This document shows, piece after piece, positions 41,833 through 51,434 of a DNA stretch of 64,000 nt; within the stretch, counting starts at the first letter, position 1; every line of letters starts with the position of its first letter. A program made the position numbers and the translations under genes. The DNA lies in NCBI RefSeq assembly GCF_029543245.1, contig NZ_JARQWV010000015.1, positions 62,001-126,000 on the forward strand, written 5' to 3'. The stretch is from Caulobacter endophyticus (GTDB lineage Bacteria; Pseudomonadota; Alphaproteobacteria; Caulobacterales; Caulobacteraceae). The notes under the pieces were generated by a model. It was not told where the DNA came from and ran no database searches. It was given only the letters and a program-made list of their open reading frames with translations.

Positions 41833-44691
41833 TTAGAACTTGGCCTTGATCGCCACGTAGAAGCGGCGGCCGAGCACGTCGTAGGTCGACGGATCGGTGT
41901 TGGCCTGCACGTTCGAGGTGAAGTACGGCGGCTGCTTGTCGGTCAGGTTGGTGACGCCGCCGCGGATGGCGTAGGTGTCGTTGATCTGCCAGTTGCCGTT
42001 CAGGTCGAGGTAGTCGACGGCGTCGATCTTCTCCGAGGCGTCGGCCGCGTCGACCATCTCGCCGATGTGGCGCCAGCGCACGCCCAGGTCCACCGGACCC
42101 AGCGCCCAGCTCGCCGAGGCCGCGAACTTCCACTCGGGGTGGGAGACGGCGACCGAGCTGATCGAGGTGTTGCCGATCGTGCCCTTCAGCTCCTGGAACT
42201 CTTCGCCGGCCAGGCTCTGGACCTTGAAGCTGTCGAGGTAGTTGCCCACCACGTTGAACTTCAGCGAGCCGTACTTGTCGTCGAGACCGACCGCGCCCAG
42301 GCCGAAGGCCCAGTCCGCCTGGAAGTCGACGCCCGTGGTCTTGTAGCGGGCCAGGTTCAGTTTGGTCAGGGTGAGGGTGTCGATCTCGCCCGTCGAGCTG
42401 TTGCGCGAGAACAGGCTGCAATAGTAGGCGCTGTTGGCGTCGCCGTTGTAGCACTTGTCCAGCACGGTGGCGGCGTCGATGGTGCCGATCGCGTCCTTGA
42501 TGTCGATCGAGTAGTAGTCGATCGACAGCGACAGGCGCTCGAACAGCGGGTTCTCGAAGCGCGGCGTCCAGACGAAGCCGACATTGTAGGTGTCGGCGGT
42601 CTCTTCCTTCAGGTCCGGGTTGCCGCCGGTCAGGGCGTTCACCTGGCTGTTGGCGTAGGTGTAGCTGTCGATGATCGCCGTCGGCACGCCTTGCGACAGG
42701 CAGAGCGCGCGGACGGTGGCGGCGTTGGCGCCGGTCCGGTAGCTGCTGTTGTAGGCGCAGGGGTCGCCGCTGATCGACGGATAGTCCTGGTTCTGCGGCG
42801 AGTAGAGCTCGCCGATCGACGGGGCGCGGACGGCGCGCTGGTAGCCGCCGCGGACGCGGAAGCCGTCGACGATTTCCCAGTCGCCGTCGACCTTGTAGGC
42901 GCCGACGGTGCCGATGGTCTCGTAGTCCGACATGCGGTAGCCGGCGTCGAGGTTCAGCGACTTGACGAACGGCAGGTCCTTCAGGACTGGCACCAGGATT
43001 TCGCCGTACAGCTCGTAGACGTCGCTCGAGGCGTTGATGGCGTCGGCGGCGTTGAAGCCGACGACGTCGCCGGTCGAGAGCAGGCTGTCGGGCACGTACT
43101 GGAAGCTGTCGAACTTGTAGTCCGCGCCCCAGGCGCCGCGTACTTCACCGGCCGGCAGGTTGAACAGGCCGCCCTGGAAGTTCAACTCGACCATGCGCTG
43201 TTCGGCGGCGGTCCAGTTCTTGGTCGTACGCGAGATGTACGAGCGGCACGAATCCGTCAGGGCGTTGTTGCCGAAGGGGTCGTAGCCGCCGTCGCAGATG
43301 CTGGCGCCGCCGTCGGCCGCGTTCAGCAGGGTCTGCACCGCCGAGTGGCTGACGTTGCCCGACTGGGTCTCGTTCTGTTCGGAGCGGCCGAACGAGGCGT
43401 AGAGGTCGTAGGTCCAGTCCTTGAAGCCGGTGGCGCCGCGAACCCCGCCCGCCAGCTGGAACACGTTGAAGGTGGTTTCCGAGATGCGGGCCCCGACGTC
43501 GGTGAAGCGCTTGCGCAGCAGGAAGTCGGCGGTCGGGTCGGCGCGGCTGGCCAGGATGGTCGACAGGTCGTCCGGGATGAACGGGTTGGTCACGGGCACG
43601 GTAAAGCCCGTCGAGCTGGCGGCCGGCGACGGCGCCAGGATGGTGCGCGAGTCGTAGTGGGTGAAGTTGAACGAGCCGTAGACTTCGGCGTGCTCGTTGA
43701 TCTCGTACTCGGTGGCCGCATAGGCCGAGTAGCGGGTCAGCGGCAGTTGAAGCAGGTTCAGGGCGCCGGTGTTGTAGGTGCCGTCCACCGGGATCGTCGA
43801 ATAGTCGATCGCGTCCGAGCCGGTGTAGTTGACTCCGTTGTAGAACAGCGTGCCGTCGTTGTTGAAGCCGAGGTTCGAGGCGGCCTTCACCGTACCGGCG
43901 GCATATCCGTACTTGGCGAACACGGCGTCGACGGCGGCCTGGGTCGGCAGGTTCGTGCCGGTGGCGTCATAACGGCCGTACGGGGTGGTCGACGAGGCTC
44001 CCGAGATCTTCGCAAAGTCGCGGGCGGCGTTGTAGACCTCGCCGCGCTGCGAGTAGCTGACCGAGAACACGGCGTGGCCCTTGTCCTCGGCGTACTTGCC
44101 GCCGGCGGTCAGGCTGAGCGAGCTTTCCTTGCCGTCGCCCTGCTCGGTGACGCCGTACTGGGCGTCCATCTGCAGGCCGGTGAAGTTCTTGTTGAGCTTG
44201 AAGTTCACCACGCCCGACAGGGCGTCAGAGCCATAGGTCGCCGAAGCGCCGCCCGAGATCACCTCGATGTTCTGGATCAGGGCCGAGGGAATGATGTTGA
44301 CGTCGACCGTGCCGTCCGAGTTGGACGGAACCACGCGGTGGCCGTCGATCAGCACCATGGTGCGCTGGGTCCCCAGACCGCGCAGATCGATGTTGGCCTG
44401 GCCGCCGTTGGACGGGTTGTTCGAGGTGGCCGACACGGCCGGCACGAACTGCGGCATCTGGTTGAGCAGGGTGTCGACCGTGACCGAGCCGGTTTTCTCG
44501 ATCGCGTCCTGGCCCATGGTCATGATCGGGCTGTTGGAGACGTAGTCGCGGCGCGCGATGCGCGAGCCGGTGACCACCACTTCTTCGACGGCGGAGGTGT
44601 CGTCGGTCGTCTGGGCCTGCGCCAGCACCGGCGCGGTCGTCATGGCGATGACGAGCGCGGAAGCGCCCAGCAGATAGGTATTTCTAGCCAT
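41833..44691 (-). CDS. TonB-dependent receptor
   Basis: A 952-aa outer-membrane receptor. Signal peptide ends near residue 26 (VLAQAQ). The TonB box is AVEEVVVTGSRIARRD. The plug has IEVISGGASATYGSDALSGVVNF and LIDGHRVVPSNSDG. The barrel ends GRRFYVAIKAKF with the terminal Phe. The ligand is unknown; the convergent galactan locus with an S9 peptidase hints at peptides or sugars, but this is not supported directly. It has its own terminator. Confidence 0.93.
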   Translation of the reverse strand: MARNTYLLGASALVIAMTTAPVLAQAQTTDDTSAVEEVVVTGSRIARRDYVSNSPIMTMGQDAIEKTGSVTVDTLLNQMPQFVPAVSATSNNPSNGGQANIDLRGLGTQRTMVLIDGHRVVPSNSDGTVDVNIIPSALIQNIEVISGGASATYGSDALSGVVNFKLNKNFTGLQMDAQYGVTEQGDGKESSLSLTAGGKYAEDKGHAVFSVSYSQRGEVYNAARDFAKISGASSTTPYGRYDATGTNLPTQAAVDAVFAKYGYAAGTVKAASNLGFNNDGTLFYNGVNYTGSDAIDYSTIPVDGTYNTGALNLLQLPLTRYSAYAATEYEINEHAEVYGSFNFTHYDSRTILAPSPAASSTGFTVPVTNPFIPDDLSTILASRADPTADFLLRKRFTDVGARISETTFNVFQLAGGVRGATGFKDWTYDLYASFGRSEQNETQSGNVSHSAVQTLLNAADGGASICDGGYDPFGNNALTDSCRSYISRTTKNWTAAEQRMVELNFQGGLFNLPAGEVRGAWGADYKFDSFQYVPDSLLSTGDVVGFNAADAINASSDVYELYGEILVPVLKDLPFVKSLNLDAGYRMSDYETIGTVGAYKVDGDWEIVDGFRVRGGYQRAVRAPSIGELYSPQNQDYPSISGDPCAYNSSYRTGANAATVRALCLSQGVPTAIIDSYTYANSQVNALTGGNPDLKEETADTYNVGFVWTPRFENPLFERLSLSIDYYSIDIKDAIGTIDAATVLDKCYNGDANSAYYCSLFSRNSSTGEIDTLTLTKLNLARYKTTGVDFQADWAFGLGAVGLDDKYGSLKFNVVGNYLDSFKVQSLAGEEFQELKGTIGNTSISSVAVSHPEWKFAASASWALGPVDLGVRWRHIGEMVDAADASEKIDAVDYLDLNGNWQINDTYAIRGGVTNLTDKQPPYFTSNVQANTDPSTYDVLGRRFYVAIKAKF

Positions 44692-45036
44692 TCATAGTCC
44701 CCAGTATTCGCCAAGGCTTCGCGGCCAAGGCCATGGTGGCGGAATAAAATTTCGCCGTGGGGCAGGGATGGGCGGGGTTTGTTTCGTGATTGTGAGGTGA
44801 AAGTTCTGTAACGTTCGGATGAATTACAGGAACGGCGGAATGTGATTTAGCTCCAATCGTATACCGGAGACTTGCAGTGGGATTGGATATCGGGCGGCAA
44901 TCTGTCGTCCTGTCTTTGAAGCAAATCGCCGTTTTATGTTGTGCTTGACGCAAACTGTCCGCGTGGCTCGGCGGCCACACACCGTGTTCGTCTTTCGCCA
45001 TGGCGGCGGCGGCGCCCAAACTGTAGTCTTTCGGCC
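44692..45036. other. Intergenic region between the TonB receptor and fdhD
   Basis: 345 bases between divergent genes. It holds CTGTAA-N12-TTACAG (44806-44829), a possible operator, and TTGACG at 44945-44950, a Caulobacter-like -35 for fdhD with a weak -10 (GCTCGG). Short ORFs on both strands show no coding signature. Confidence 0.45.
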
Positions 45037-45852
45037 ATGTCCGATGCTTCCGCCCGCCTTCGATCCGCCCTGGAATGGCGCGCGCCGGGGCGCGCCGCGC
45101 CGACCGACCGCTGGACCCCCCAGGAAGTGGCCGTAGGCCTGTCCTTCGACGGCCGGCCCCACACCGTGCTGATGGCCACCCCGGCCCAGGTCGAGGATCT
45201 GGCGCGCGGGTTCACCATCACCGAAGGCGTGGCCCGGGCCGACGAAATCGTCTCGGTCGAGGCGCGCACCGAGGACCTGGGCATTCTGGTCGACGTGCGC
45301 CTTTCCGAGGGCGTGGTCCGGCGCAAGGCCCGTCCGCGCAACCTGGAAGGCCGTTCGAGCTGCGGCCTCTGCGGCGTGCAGCGCCTGGCCGACGCGGTGC
45401 GGCCGCTGCCGGCCGCCGTCGAGGGCGTGCGCATCGCCCACGAGACCGTACCGGCGGCCCTGGCGGATCTCGAAGCCGCCCAGGCGCTCGGGCGCAGCAC
45501 CCGCGCCACCCATGCGGCCGCCTTCTGCGACCCGGAAGGACGTGTCGTGTTGCTGGCCGAGGACGTCGGTCGCCACAACGCGCTCGACAAGCTGGCCGGG
45601 GCCATGGCCCGCGAGGGCCGAGACGCCGGCGTGGGCTTCGTTCTGGTCACCAGCCGCTGCTCGTTCGAGATGGTCGAGAAGGCCGTGCGCATGGGCGCGG
45701 GCATGATCGTCGCGGTGTCGGCCCCTACTGACCTGGCCGTGCGCCGGGCCGAGGAGTCGGGCCTGACCCTGGTCGCTTTGGCGAGGGCCGACGGCCACAT
45801 GGTGTTTTCCCGTCCCGACCGGCTGGTCGAGGCGGCGCTGGAGGTTGCGTGA
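45037..45852 (+). CDS. fdhD: Sulfurtransferase FdhD, formate dehydrogenase maturation
   Basis: Transfers sulfur from IscS to the molybdenum cofactor of formate dehydrogenase-type enzymes. The 271-aa protein has the catalytic cysteine loop RSSCGLCGVQ and the conserved VLLAEDVGRHNALDKL and VSAPTDLAVRRAE. The ATG at 45037 is preferred; the frame is open 32 codons further up without similarity. Its stop overlaps the start of the molybdoenzyme gene (TGATG), so the two are translated together and FdhD presumably matures that enzyme. Confidence 0.93.
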   Translation: MSDASARLRSALEWRAPGRAAPTDRWTPQEVAVGLSFDGRPHTVLMATPAQVEDLARGFTITEGVARADEIVSVEARTEDLGILVDVRLSEGVVRRKARPRNLEGRSSCGLCGVQRLADAVRPLPAAVEGVRIAHETVPAALADLEAAQALGRSTRATHAAAFCDPEGRVVLLAEDVGRHNALDKLAGAMAREGRDAGVGFVLVTSRCSFEMVEKAVRMGAGMIVAVSAPTDLAVRRAEESGLTLVALARADGHMVFSRPDRLVEAALEVA

Positions 45853-48161
45853 TGGCCGATGATTCCAACTCCGCGCCGGGCAAGATCCCGGGCGTGAAGC
45901 CCTATGACGCCCCCGCCGGCGGCTGGGGCGCGCTGAAGGCCGTGGCCGGGGCCCTGGCCGACCAGGAAACCATCGTCGAGGGCGGCAAGACCCTGATGCG
46001 GGCCAACCAGCCCGAGGGCTTCGACTGCCCCGGCTGCGCCTGGCCCGATCCCAAGCACACCTCGTCTTTCGAGTTCTGCGAGAACGGCGCCAAGGCCGTG
46101 GCCTGGGAGGCGACGGCCAAGCGCGCCACGCCCGAGGTCTTCGCCGCCCACACCGTCAGCGAGATGCTGACCTGGAGCGACCACGCCATCGAGGATCTGG
46201 GCCGCCTGACCCATCCCATGGCCTATGACGCCGCCAGCGACCGCTACCTGCCGATCGAATGGAGCGAGGCCTTCGCCCGCACCGGCGCGGCGATCCAGGC
46301 GCTGGAAAGCCCGCACCAGGCCGAGTTCTACGCCTCGGGGCGCGCCAGCAACGAGGCGGCCTTCCTGTTCCAGCTCTTGGGGCGCAAGGTCGGCACCAAC
46401 AATTTCCCCGACTGCTCGAACATGTGCCACGAGCCGACCAGCGTCGGCCTGCCGGACTCGATCGGCATGGGCAAGGGCTCGGTCAGCCTGGAAGACTTCG
46501 ACCACGCCGACCTGATCCTGTGCTTCGGCCATAACCCGGGCACCAATCACCCGCGGATGATGGCCACCCTGCGTGAAGCCTCGCGGCGCGGCGCGACGAT
46601 CATGGCCTTCAACCCGCTGGTCGAGCGGGCGCTGGAGCGGTTCGCCTCGCCGCAGGACCCGGTCGAGATGGCGACCCTGTCGTCGACCCCGATCGCCTCG
46701 CGCTACTATCAGGTGAACGTCGGCGGCGATGCGGCCGTGGTGCAGGGGCTGATGAAGGCCATCCTGGCCTTCGACCGCGCCGCGCGCGGCGCCGACGAGC
46801 CGGCTGTGCTCGACGACGACTTCATCGCCGAGCACACGGCGGGCCTCGACGTCCTTGCGGCGCACCTTGATGCGCTGTCCTGGGACGAGGTCGTGGCCGT
46901 CGGTGGCCTGTCGCGGGCCGAGATCGAGGAAGCCGCGGCCATCTACGCCCGCTCCAGCGCCACGATCCTCTGCTACGGCATGGGCCTGACCCAGCACCGC
47001 AGCTCGTCCAGCACCGTGCAGCAGCTGGTGAACCTCCTGCTGCTGCGCGGCAACATCGGCCGGGCGGGGGCGGGGATCTGTCCGTTGCGGGGCCATTCCA
47101 ACGTCCAGGGCGACCGCACGGTCGGCATCTGGGAGAAGCCGTCGACGGCGCTGCTCGACTCTCTGGCCAAGGTGTTCGGCTTCGAACCGCCGCGCGACCA
47201 CGGCCACACCGTCGTCGAGGCCATCGAGGCCATGGGCGCCGGCGAGACCAAGGTGTTCGTCGGCCTGGGCGGCAACTTCGCCGTCGCAGCGCCCGATCCG
47301 GTCCGCACCCACGTGGCCATGCGCAAGGTCGATTTCGTCGCCCACATCGCCACCAAGCCCAACCGCACGCACCTGCTGGTCGGCCGCGAGGCGCTGCTGC
47401 TGCCGTGCCTGGGTCGAACCGAGATGGATCTGCAGGGCGGGGTGCGCCAGTCGGTGACGGTCGAGGACTCGATGTCGATGGTTCACGCCTCGCGCGGCCT
47501 GAACCAGCCGGCCTCCGAGCATCTGATGTCGGAGCCGGCCATCGTCGCCGGGATCGCCCGGGCGGCGCTGGGCCCGGACGACGCGGTCGACTGGGAAGGA
47601 CTGACGGCCGATTACGACAAGATCCGCGACCTGATCGAGCAGGTCTTCCCGACCCAGTTCACCGACTACAACACCCGCATCCGCCAGCCGGGCGGCTTCC
47701 GCCTGCCGGTGCCGCCGGCCGACCGCAAGTGGACTACGCCGTCGGGCAAGGCCAACTTCCTGCCGCACACCGGGCTGGATGATCCTCGCCGGGGCGACGC
47801 CTCGGCGATGCTGTTGACCACCCTGCGCAGCCACGACCAGTACAACACCACTATCTATGGCGAGAACGACCGCTATCGCGGCGTCTTCGGGCGACGCGAC
47901 GTGGTTTTCGTCAATCCCGAAGACCTCGCGGCGCTGGGCGTCGAGGAGGGGCAGCGCATCGACCTGGCGGCCGCCTTCGATGAAACCGGCGCGCGAGTTG
48001 TGCGCGGCTTCACGGCCGTGGCGCGAAAAATTCCGCGCGGGTGCGTGGCCGCATACTATCCGGAAACCAATGCTCTAGTAGCACTTGAGGATCACGACCG
48101 GCGTAGTGGTACGCCGGCCTACAAGTCGGCGCCTGTGAGGTTAACCCTGCACGGCGCCTGA
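45852..48161 (+). CDS. FdhF/YdeP-family molybdopterin oxidoreductase
   Basis: A 769-aa molybdoenzyme. The N-terminal iron-sulfur region carries DCPGCAWPDP and FEFCENGAKAVAW; only three cysteines are evident here. The cofactor is bound by segments including FYASGRASNEAAFLFQLL and LCFGHNPGTNHPR, and the molybdenum ligand is probably Cys in SNMCHEPTS. The C-terminal molydopterin-binding domain has FVNPEDLAALGVEEGQ. YdeP is linked to acid resistance in E. coli; formate oxidation is not proven for this group. The ATG at 45852 overlaps the fdhD stop. Confidence 0.88.
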   Translation: MADDSNSAPGKIPGVKPYDAPAGGWGALKAVAGALADQETIVEGGKTLMRANQPEGFDCPGCAWPDPKHTSSFEFCENGAKAVAWEATAKRATPEVFAAHTVSEMLTWSDHAIEDLGRLTHPMAYDAASDRYLPIEWSEAFARTGAAIQALESPHQAEFYASGRASNEAAFLFQLLGRKVGTNNFPDCSNMCHEPTSVGLPDSIGMGKGSVSLEDFDHADLILCFGHNPGTNHPRMMATLREASRRGATIMAFNPLVERALERFASPQDPVEMATLSSTPIASRYYQVNVGGDAAVVQGLMKAILAFDRAARGADEPAVLDDDFIAEHTAGLDVLAAHLDALSWDEVVAVGGLSRAEIEEAAAIYARSSATILCYGMGLTQHRSSSSTVQQLVNLLLLRGNIGRAGAGICPLRGHSNVQGDRTVGIWEKPSTALLDSLAKVFGFEPPRDHGHTVVEAIEAMGAGETKVFVGLGGNFAVAAPDPVRTHVAMRKVDFVAHIATKPNRTHLLVGREALLLPCLGRTEMDLQGGVRQSVTVEDSMSMVHASRGLNQPASEHLMSEPAIVAGIARAALGPDDAVDWEGLTADYDKIRDLIEQVFPTQFTDYNTRIRQPGGFRLPVPPADRKWTTPSGKANFLPHTGLDDPRRGDASAMLLTTLRSHDQYNTTIYGENDRYRGVFGRRDVVFVNPEDLAALGVEEGQRIDLAAAFDETGARVVRGFTAVARKIPRGCVAAYYPETNALVALEDHDRRSGTPAYKSAPVRLTLHGA

Positions 48162-48212
48162 CGGAGGGCCGCTGATCCACGCCCGGCGTAGTCCGCGAGG
48201 ACGGGGAGCAGG

Positions 48213-49376
48213 GTGCTGGATACGGGTTTGCAGGCGCGGGTCGTCGAGGCCGCCGAGCTGAACGCCGCCGAGCGTGCGCGCTGGAACGTCCTGCGCGACG
48301 CCGAGCCGGTGCTGGGCGGCCCGTACTTCGATCTCCGTTACATCGAGGCGGCCGCGGCCTGCGCGCCCGGCTCGCGGATCGCCGTGCTGGAGCGCGGCGG
48401 TCGCATCGTCGGCTTCCTGCCGTTCCAGCGCCGGGGCTCGGCCATCCAGCCGCTCGGCGCGCCGATGAGCGATTTTCACGGCCTGGTCGCCGAGCCCGAC
48501 GTCTGCCTGCCGGCCGTCCTGGCCCTGCTGGGCGTCGAGCGCATGCGGGTCAGCGGTCTGATCTCGCCCGTGCCCTTGCCCGAGCTTTCAGTGCGCTACG
48601 CCATGGCGGCAGACCTGTCGGGTGGCTTCGAGGCCTATCAGGCGACCCGCAGTTCCGCCTTCCTGAAGGACAAGCGCCGCCGGGCCCGCGCCCTGGAGCG
48701 CGACCACGGCCAGATGGTCTTCACCTTCGAGCGGCCGGCGCTCGACCTGCTGGCCTGGCTGGTCGCCCAGAAGCGCGCCCAGATCCGCCGGACGCACCAG
48801 CACGACATCTTCGCCTGCGGCTGGACCATCGAACTGCTCAACCGCCTGGCCGAAAGCGATGCCCCGGACTTCGGCCTGCGCCTGGCCGTGCTGCGCGCCG
48901 GCGGCACGATCGTGGCGGCCGAGCTCGGCCTCACCGCCGGCGATCGCCATCACCTGTGGTTCCCGATCTACGACCCGGCCTTCGCCCGCTACTCGCCCGG
49001 CGCGCTGATGACGCTGGAGACCCTGCGGGTGGCGGCCGGGCGCGGGATCGTCCGCGTCGACTTCGGGCCCAGCGAGGAAGCCTACAAGGAAGACTTCGCC
49101 GTGCCGATGGAGCCGGTGCTGGAGGGGGCGGTCGCCATGCGGCCGTCGCTGATGACCCACCTGCGCGGCGCGCCCGGCGCTGACCGCATCGACGAGGTCG
49201 GCAAGCGCCTGGCCCGCCGTCTCGACCGCATCGCCGCCTGCGAGCCCGGCCTGATCGGCCAGGTCAAGGGCGGCGCCAGTTTCGTCACCGGCCTGGGCCG
49301 GCGTCATCCGGCCGTCGGGGCCGGGATCGGCGTCGGCATCGGTCTTGGTTTGAGCATCGGCCTTCTGGCCGACTGA
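48213..49376 (+). CDS. GNAT-type acyltransferase (CelD/BcsL-, HfsK-like)
   Basis: A 387-aa protein with two GNAT-like halves. The first includes YFDLRYIEAAAACAPGSRIAVLERGGRIVGFLPF. The second includes LRLAVLRAGGTIVAAELGLTAG and VDFGPSEEAYKEDFAV. The C-terminus ends in a glycine-rich hydrophobic piece (VGAGIGVGIGLGLSIGLL), perhaps a membrane anchor. The GTG at 48213 follows GGAG. Related proteins acylate exopolysaccharides: CelD in cellulose, HfsK in the Caulobacter holdfast. It is 16 bases from a cupin-like gene. Confidence 0.75.
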   Translation: MLDTGLQARVVEAAELNAAERARWNVLRDAEPVLGGPYFDLRYIEAAAACAPGSRIAVLERGGRIVGFLPFQRRGSAIQPLGAPMSDFHGLVAEPDVCLPAVLALLGVERMRVSGLISPVPLPELSVRYAMAADLSGGFEAYQATRSSAFLKDKRRRARALERDHGQMVFTFERPALDLLAWLVAQKRAQIRRTHQHDIFACGWTIELLNRLAESDAPDFGLRLAVLRAGGTIVAAELGLTAGDRHHLWFPIYDPAFARYSPGALMTLETLRVAAGRGIVRVDFGPSEEAYKEDFAVPMEPVLEGAVAMRPSLMTHLRGAPGADRIDEVGKRLARRLDRIAACEPGLIGQVKGGASFVTGLGRRHPAVGAGIGVGIGLGLSIGLLAD

Positions 49377-49392
49377 GGGAGGAGCAAGGCTT

Positions 49393-50298
49393 ATGACCCG
49401 TCTCGTCGCGCCCTGGTCGGACGACCAGGTCCAGGGCTTCCGCAAGAGCCCGATCACTTTCCGCCATAACCTGGCCGAGACCGGCCTGTTCGACGACGAC
49501 GCGCTGGCGCGTCTGCTCGACGCCTATCCGGCCGAGCTCTACGACATCAACCTGTTCGACTTCGACGCCGAGGGACAGGCGACCATGCGCACGGGCGCTC
49601 GCGGCCGCCTGCCGGGCCGCGAGGTGCTGGAAGGCGTCAAGGAAGGCCGCATCTGGGTGCAGCTGCGCCGGGCCGAGGCCTGGTATCCGGCCCTGACGCC
49701 GCTGATGAAGCAGGCCTTCGCCGAGATCGCGGGCGAGGCGAGGGGCTTTTCGCCCGTCCAGCTGAACGGCCAGCTGATCATGTCGGCCCCCGGAGCCAAG
49801 GTGCCGTTCCATGCGGACGCGCCGGGCGTCATCCTGTTCCACCTGCGGGGCCGCAAGCGGATCTGGATCTATCCGGTCGACGAGGATCACATGCCCCAGC
49901 AGGGCATGGAGAACATCATGCTCAAGCAGCAGACCGAGGACCTGCCTTATCGCCGCGACATGGACGCGGCCGCGGCGGTGTTCGATCTCGAGCCGGGCAT
50001 AGCCGCCGGCTGGCCGCTGCACGCGCCGCACCGGATCGAGAACCTCGGCACCTTCAACGTCTCGCTGTCGGTGGACTATCAGACCTGGGGATCGCGCCTG
50101 ACAAACGGCGCCCACTACGCCAACGGCGTGCTGCGTCGCTGGGGCCTGCCGGTGGCGGCGATGGACAAGACGCCGATGGCCGCGCGGGCGGGCCTGTGGG
50201 CCGCCTCGCTGGGGCTCAAGCGCATGCGGCTGGTCGAGGACCGGATCAAGGGCTTCGAGCGCAGCTTCGAGATCGGCGACACTCAGAAAGCCGCCTGA
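49393..50298 (+). CDS. Cupin-like/JmjC-like protein
   Basis: A 301-aa protein. The segment VPFHADAPGVILFHLRGRKRIWIYP is the cupin-type core with a possible H-x-D metal pair, and HAPHRIENLGTFNVSLSVDYQ holds the second His. This resembles bacterial Fe(II)/2-oxoglutarate JmjC or cupin_8 proteins. The SD GAGGAGCAAGG lies before the ATG. It probably works with the preceding acyltransferase on a polysaccharide or secondary product, which is inference. Confidence 0.7.
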   Translation: MTRLVAPWSDDQVQGFRKSPITFRHNLAETGLFDDDALARLLDAYPAELYDINLFDFDAEGQATMRTGARGRLPGREVLEGVKEGRIWVQLRRAEAWYPALTPLMKQAFAEIAGEARGFSPVQLNGQLIMSAPGAKVPFHADAPGVILFHLRGRKRIWIYPVDEDHMPQQGMENIMLKQQTEDLPYRRDMDAAAAVFDLEPGIAAGWPLHAPHRIENLGTFNVSLSVDYQTWGSRLTNGAHYANGVLRRWGLPVAAMDKTPMAARAGLWAASLGLKRMRLVEDRIKGFERSFEIGDTQKAA

Positions 50299-50400
50299 TG
50301 AGGACGTGACAACCGCGTCATGACCTCGAATTAAGTCGTGTACGGCGGTCCCCGCGACTAGCGTTCCCCTCAACGCAAGCCATCCGAGGGGACTTAAAAG

Positions 50401-51249
50401 ATGCGCGCAATCATCAGCCTGGCCGCCGGCGCGGCCGTCCTGGGCCTGGCCGGAACGGCGGCCGCCGCCGAGCCCTCGGTGAAGATCAAGGACGCGGTGG
50501 CCCGCGTCGTGATCATTCCCGAGGCCCGTGGCGACGTGAAGGTCGAGCTGCTCACCACCAACGCCAGCCTGCCGCTTGAAGTGCGCAAGGTCGGCGGCCA
50601 GACGATCGTCGACGGCAACCTGCGCCTCAAGCGCATCCAGGGATGCGACGGCAAGGGCGACAATGTCGGGGTGCGGGTTCGCGACCTCGGCGTCGTGCGC
50701 TGGCAGGACATTCCGCAGGTCGTGGTCCGCGTTCCGATGAACGTCACGGTCGGCGCCTCCGGCGCGGTCTATGGCAGCATCGGCCGTAGCGACAGTGTCG
50801 AGCTGGCCAACGCCGGTTGCGGCGACTGGACCGTGGCCAACACCAGGGGCAAGCTCGAGATCAGCCTGGCGGGCTCGGGCGACACCAAGGCGGGTAAAGC
50901 CGCCAAGGCCGAGATCAATCTGGCCGGCGCAGGCGGCATCAGCCTGCAGGAAGTGTCGGACCTGGAAGTGTCGATCGCCGGCTCGGGCGACGTGAAGGCC
51001 GCGGCGCTGCGCGGCGGCGACATCGATGTCAGCATCGCCGGCTCGGGCGGGGTCAAGATCGCCGGCGGCCGGGCCCGCGACATCGACGTCAGCATCATGG
51101 GCTCGGGCGGGGTGAACTTCGGAGGCGAGGCCGATCGCGTGTCGCTGTCGGTCGCCGGGTCGGGCGACATCCGCGTGGCTAAGGTCAACGGACCGGTCAA
51201 GAAGTCGGCCATGGGCTCGGGCAACATCTATATCGGCCAGAGCCGATAA
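50401..51249 (+). CDS. DUF2807 (GIN domain) exported protein
   Basis: A 282-aa protein with a signal peptide (ending TAAAAEP). The C-terminal half is built from repeats of about 15-20 residues with SIAGSGDVK / SIAGSGGVK / SIMGSGGVN, the head-GIN pattern that folds as a beta-helix. The strong SD GAGGGG precedes the ATG. Role unknown; it is probably periplasmic or cell-surface. It is followed by a good terminator. Confidence 0.85.
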   Translation: MRAIISLAAGAAVLGLAGTAAAAEPSVKIKDAVARVVIIPEARGDVKVELLTTNASLPLEVRKVGGQTIVDGNLRLKRIQGCDGKGDNVGVRVRDLGVVRWQDIPQVVVRVPMNVTVGASGAVYGSIGRSDSVELANAGCGDWTVANTRGKLEISLAGSGDTKAGKAAKAEINLAGAGGISLQEVSDLEVSIAGSGDVKAAALRGGDIDVSIAGSGGVKIAGGRARDIDVSIMGSGGVNFGGEADRVSLSVAGSGDIRVAKVNGPVKKSAMGSGNIYIGQSR

Positions 51250-51302
51250 GCCCGCGCGCCAGGGCCGCCGTTCGGCGCACGCCGATACATATATAAAGAG
51301 AA

Positions 51303-51335
51303 CGCCCCCGGAGCTTTCGCTTCGGGGGCGTCTTG
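51303..51335 (+). terminator. Intrinsic terminator after the DUF2807 gene
   Basis: CGCCCCCG / CGGGGGCG, extended by AGC/GCT around a TTTC loop, then TCTTGCTGTT. Confidence 0.7.
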
Positions 51336-51389
51336 CTGTTCGACGGGCCCGCCGCAGGAGGGGGAGGGCGGATCCCTGAAAAGCAAACT

Positions 51390-51423
51390 CCGTGACCTTC
51401 CGGTGGGCGCCGGAAGGTCACGG
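51390..51423 (-). terminator. Terminator of the outer-membrane protein gene
   Basis: Perfect 14-bp stem CCGTGACCTTCCGG / CCGGAAGGTCACGG with a 6-base loop; read on the minus strand it is followed by AGTTTGCTTTT. Confidence 0.75.
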
Positions 51424-51434
51424 GGCTTCGGCTC

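Noticed and set aside
44684..45019. Minus ORF in the TonB receptor/fdhD gap
   Set aside because: No ribosome site, no motif, composition unlike coding DNA of the region.
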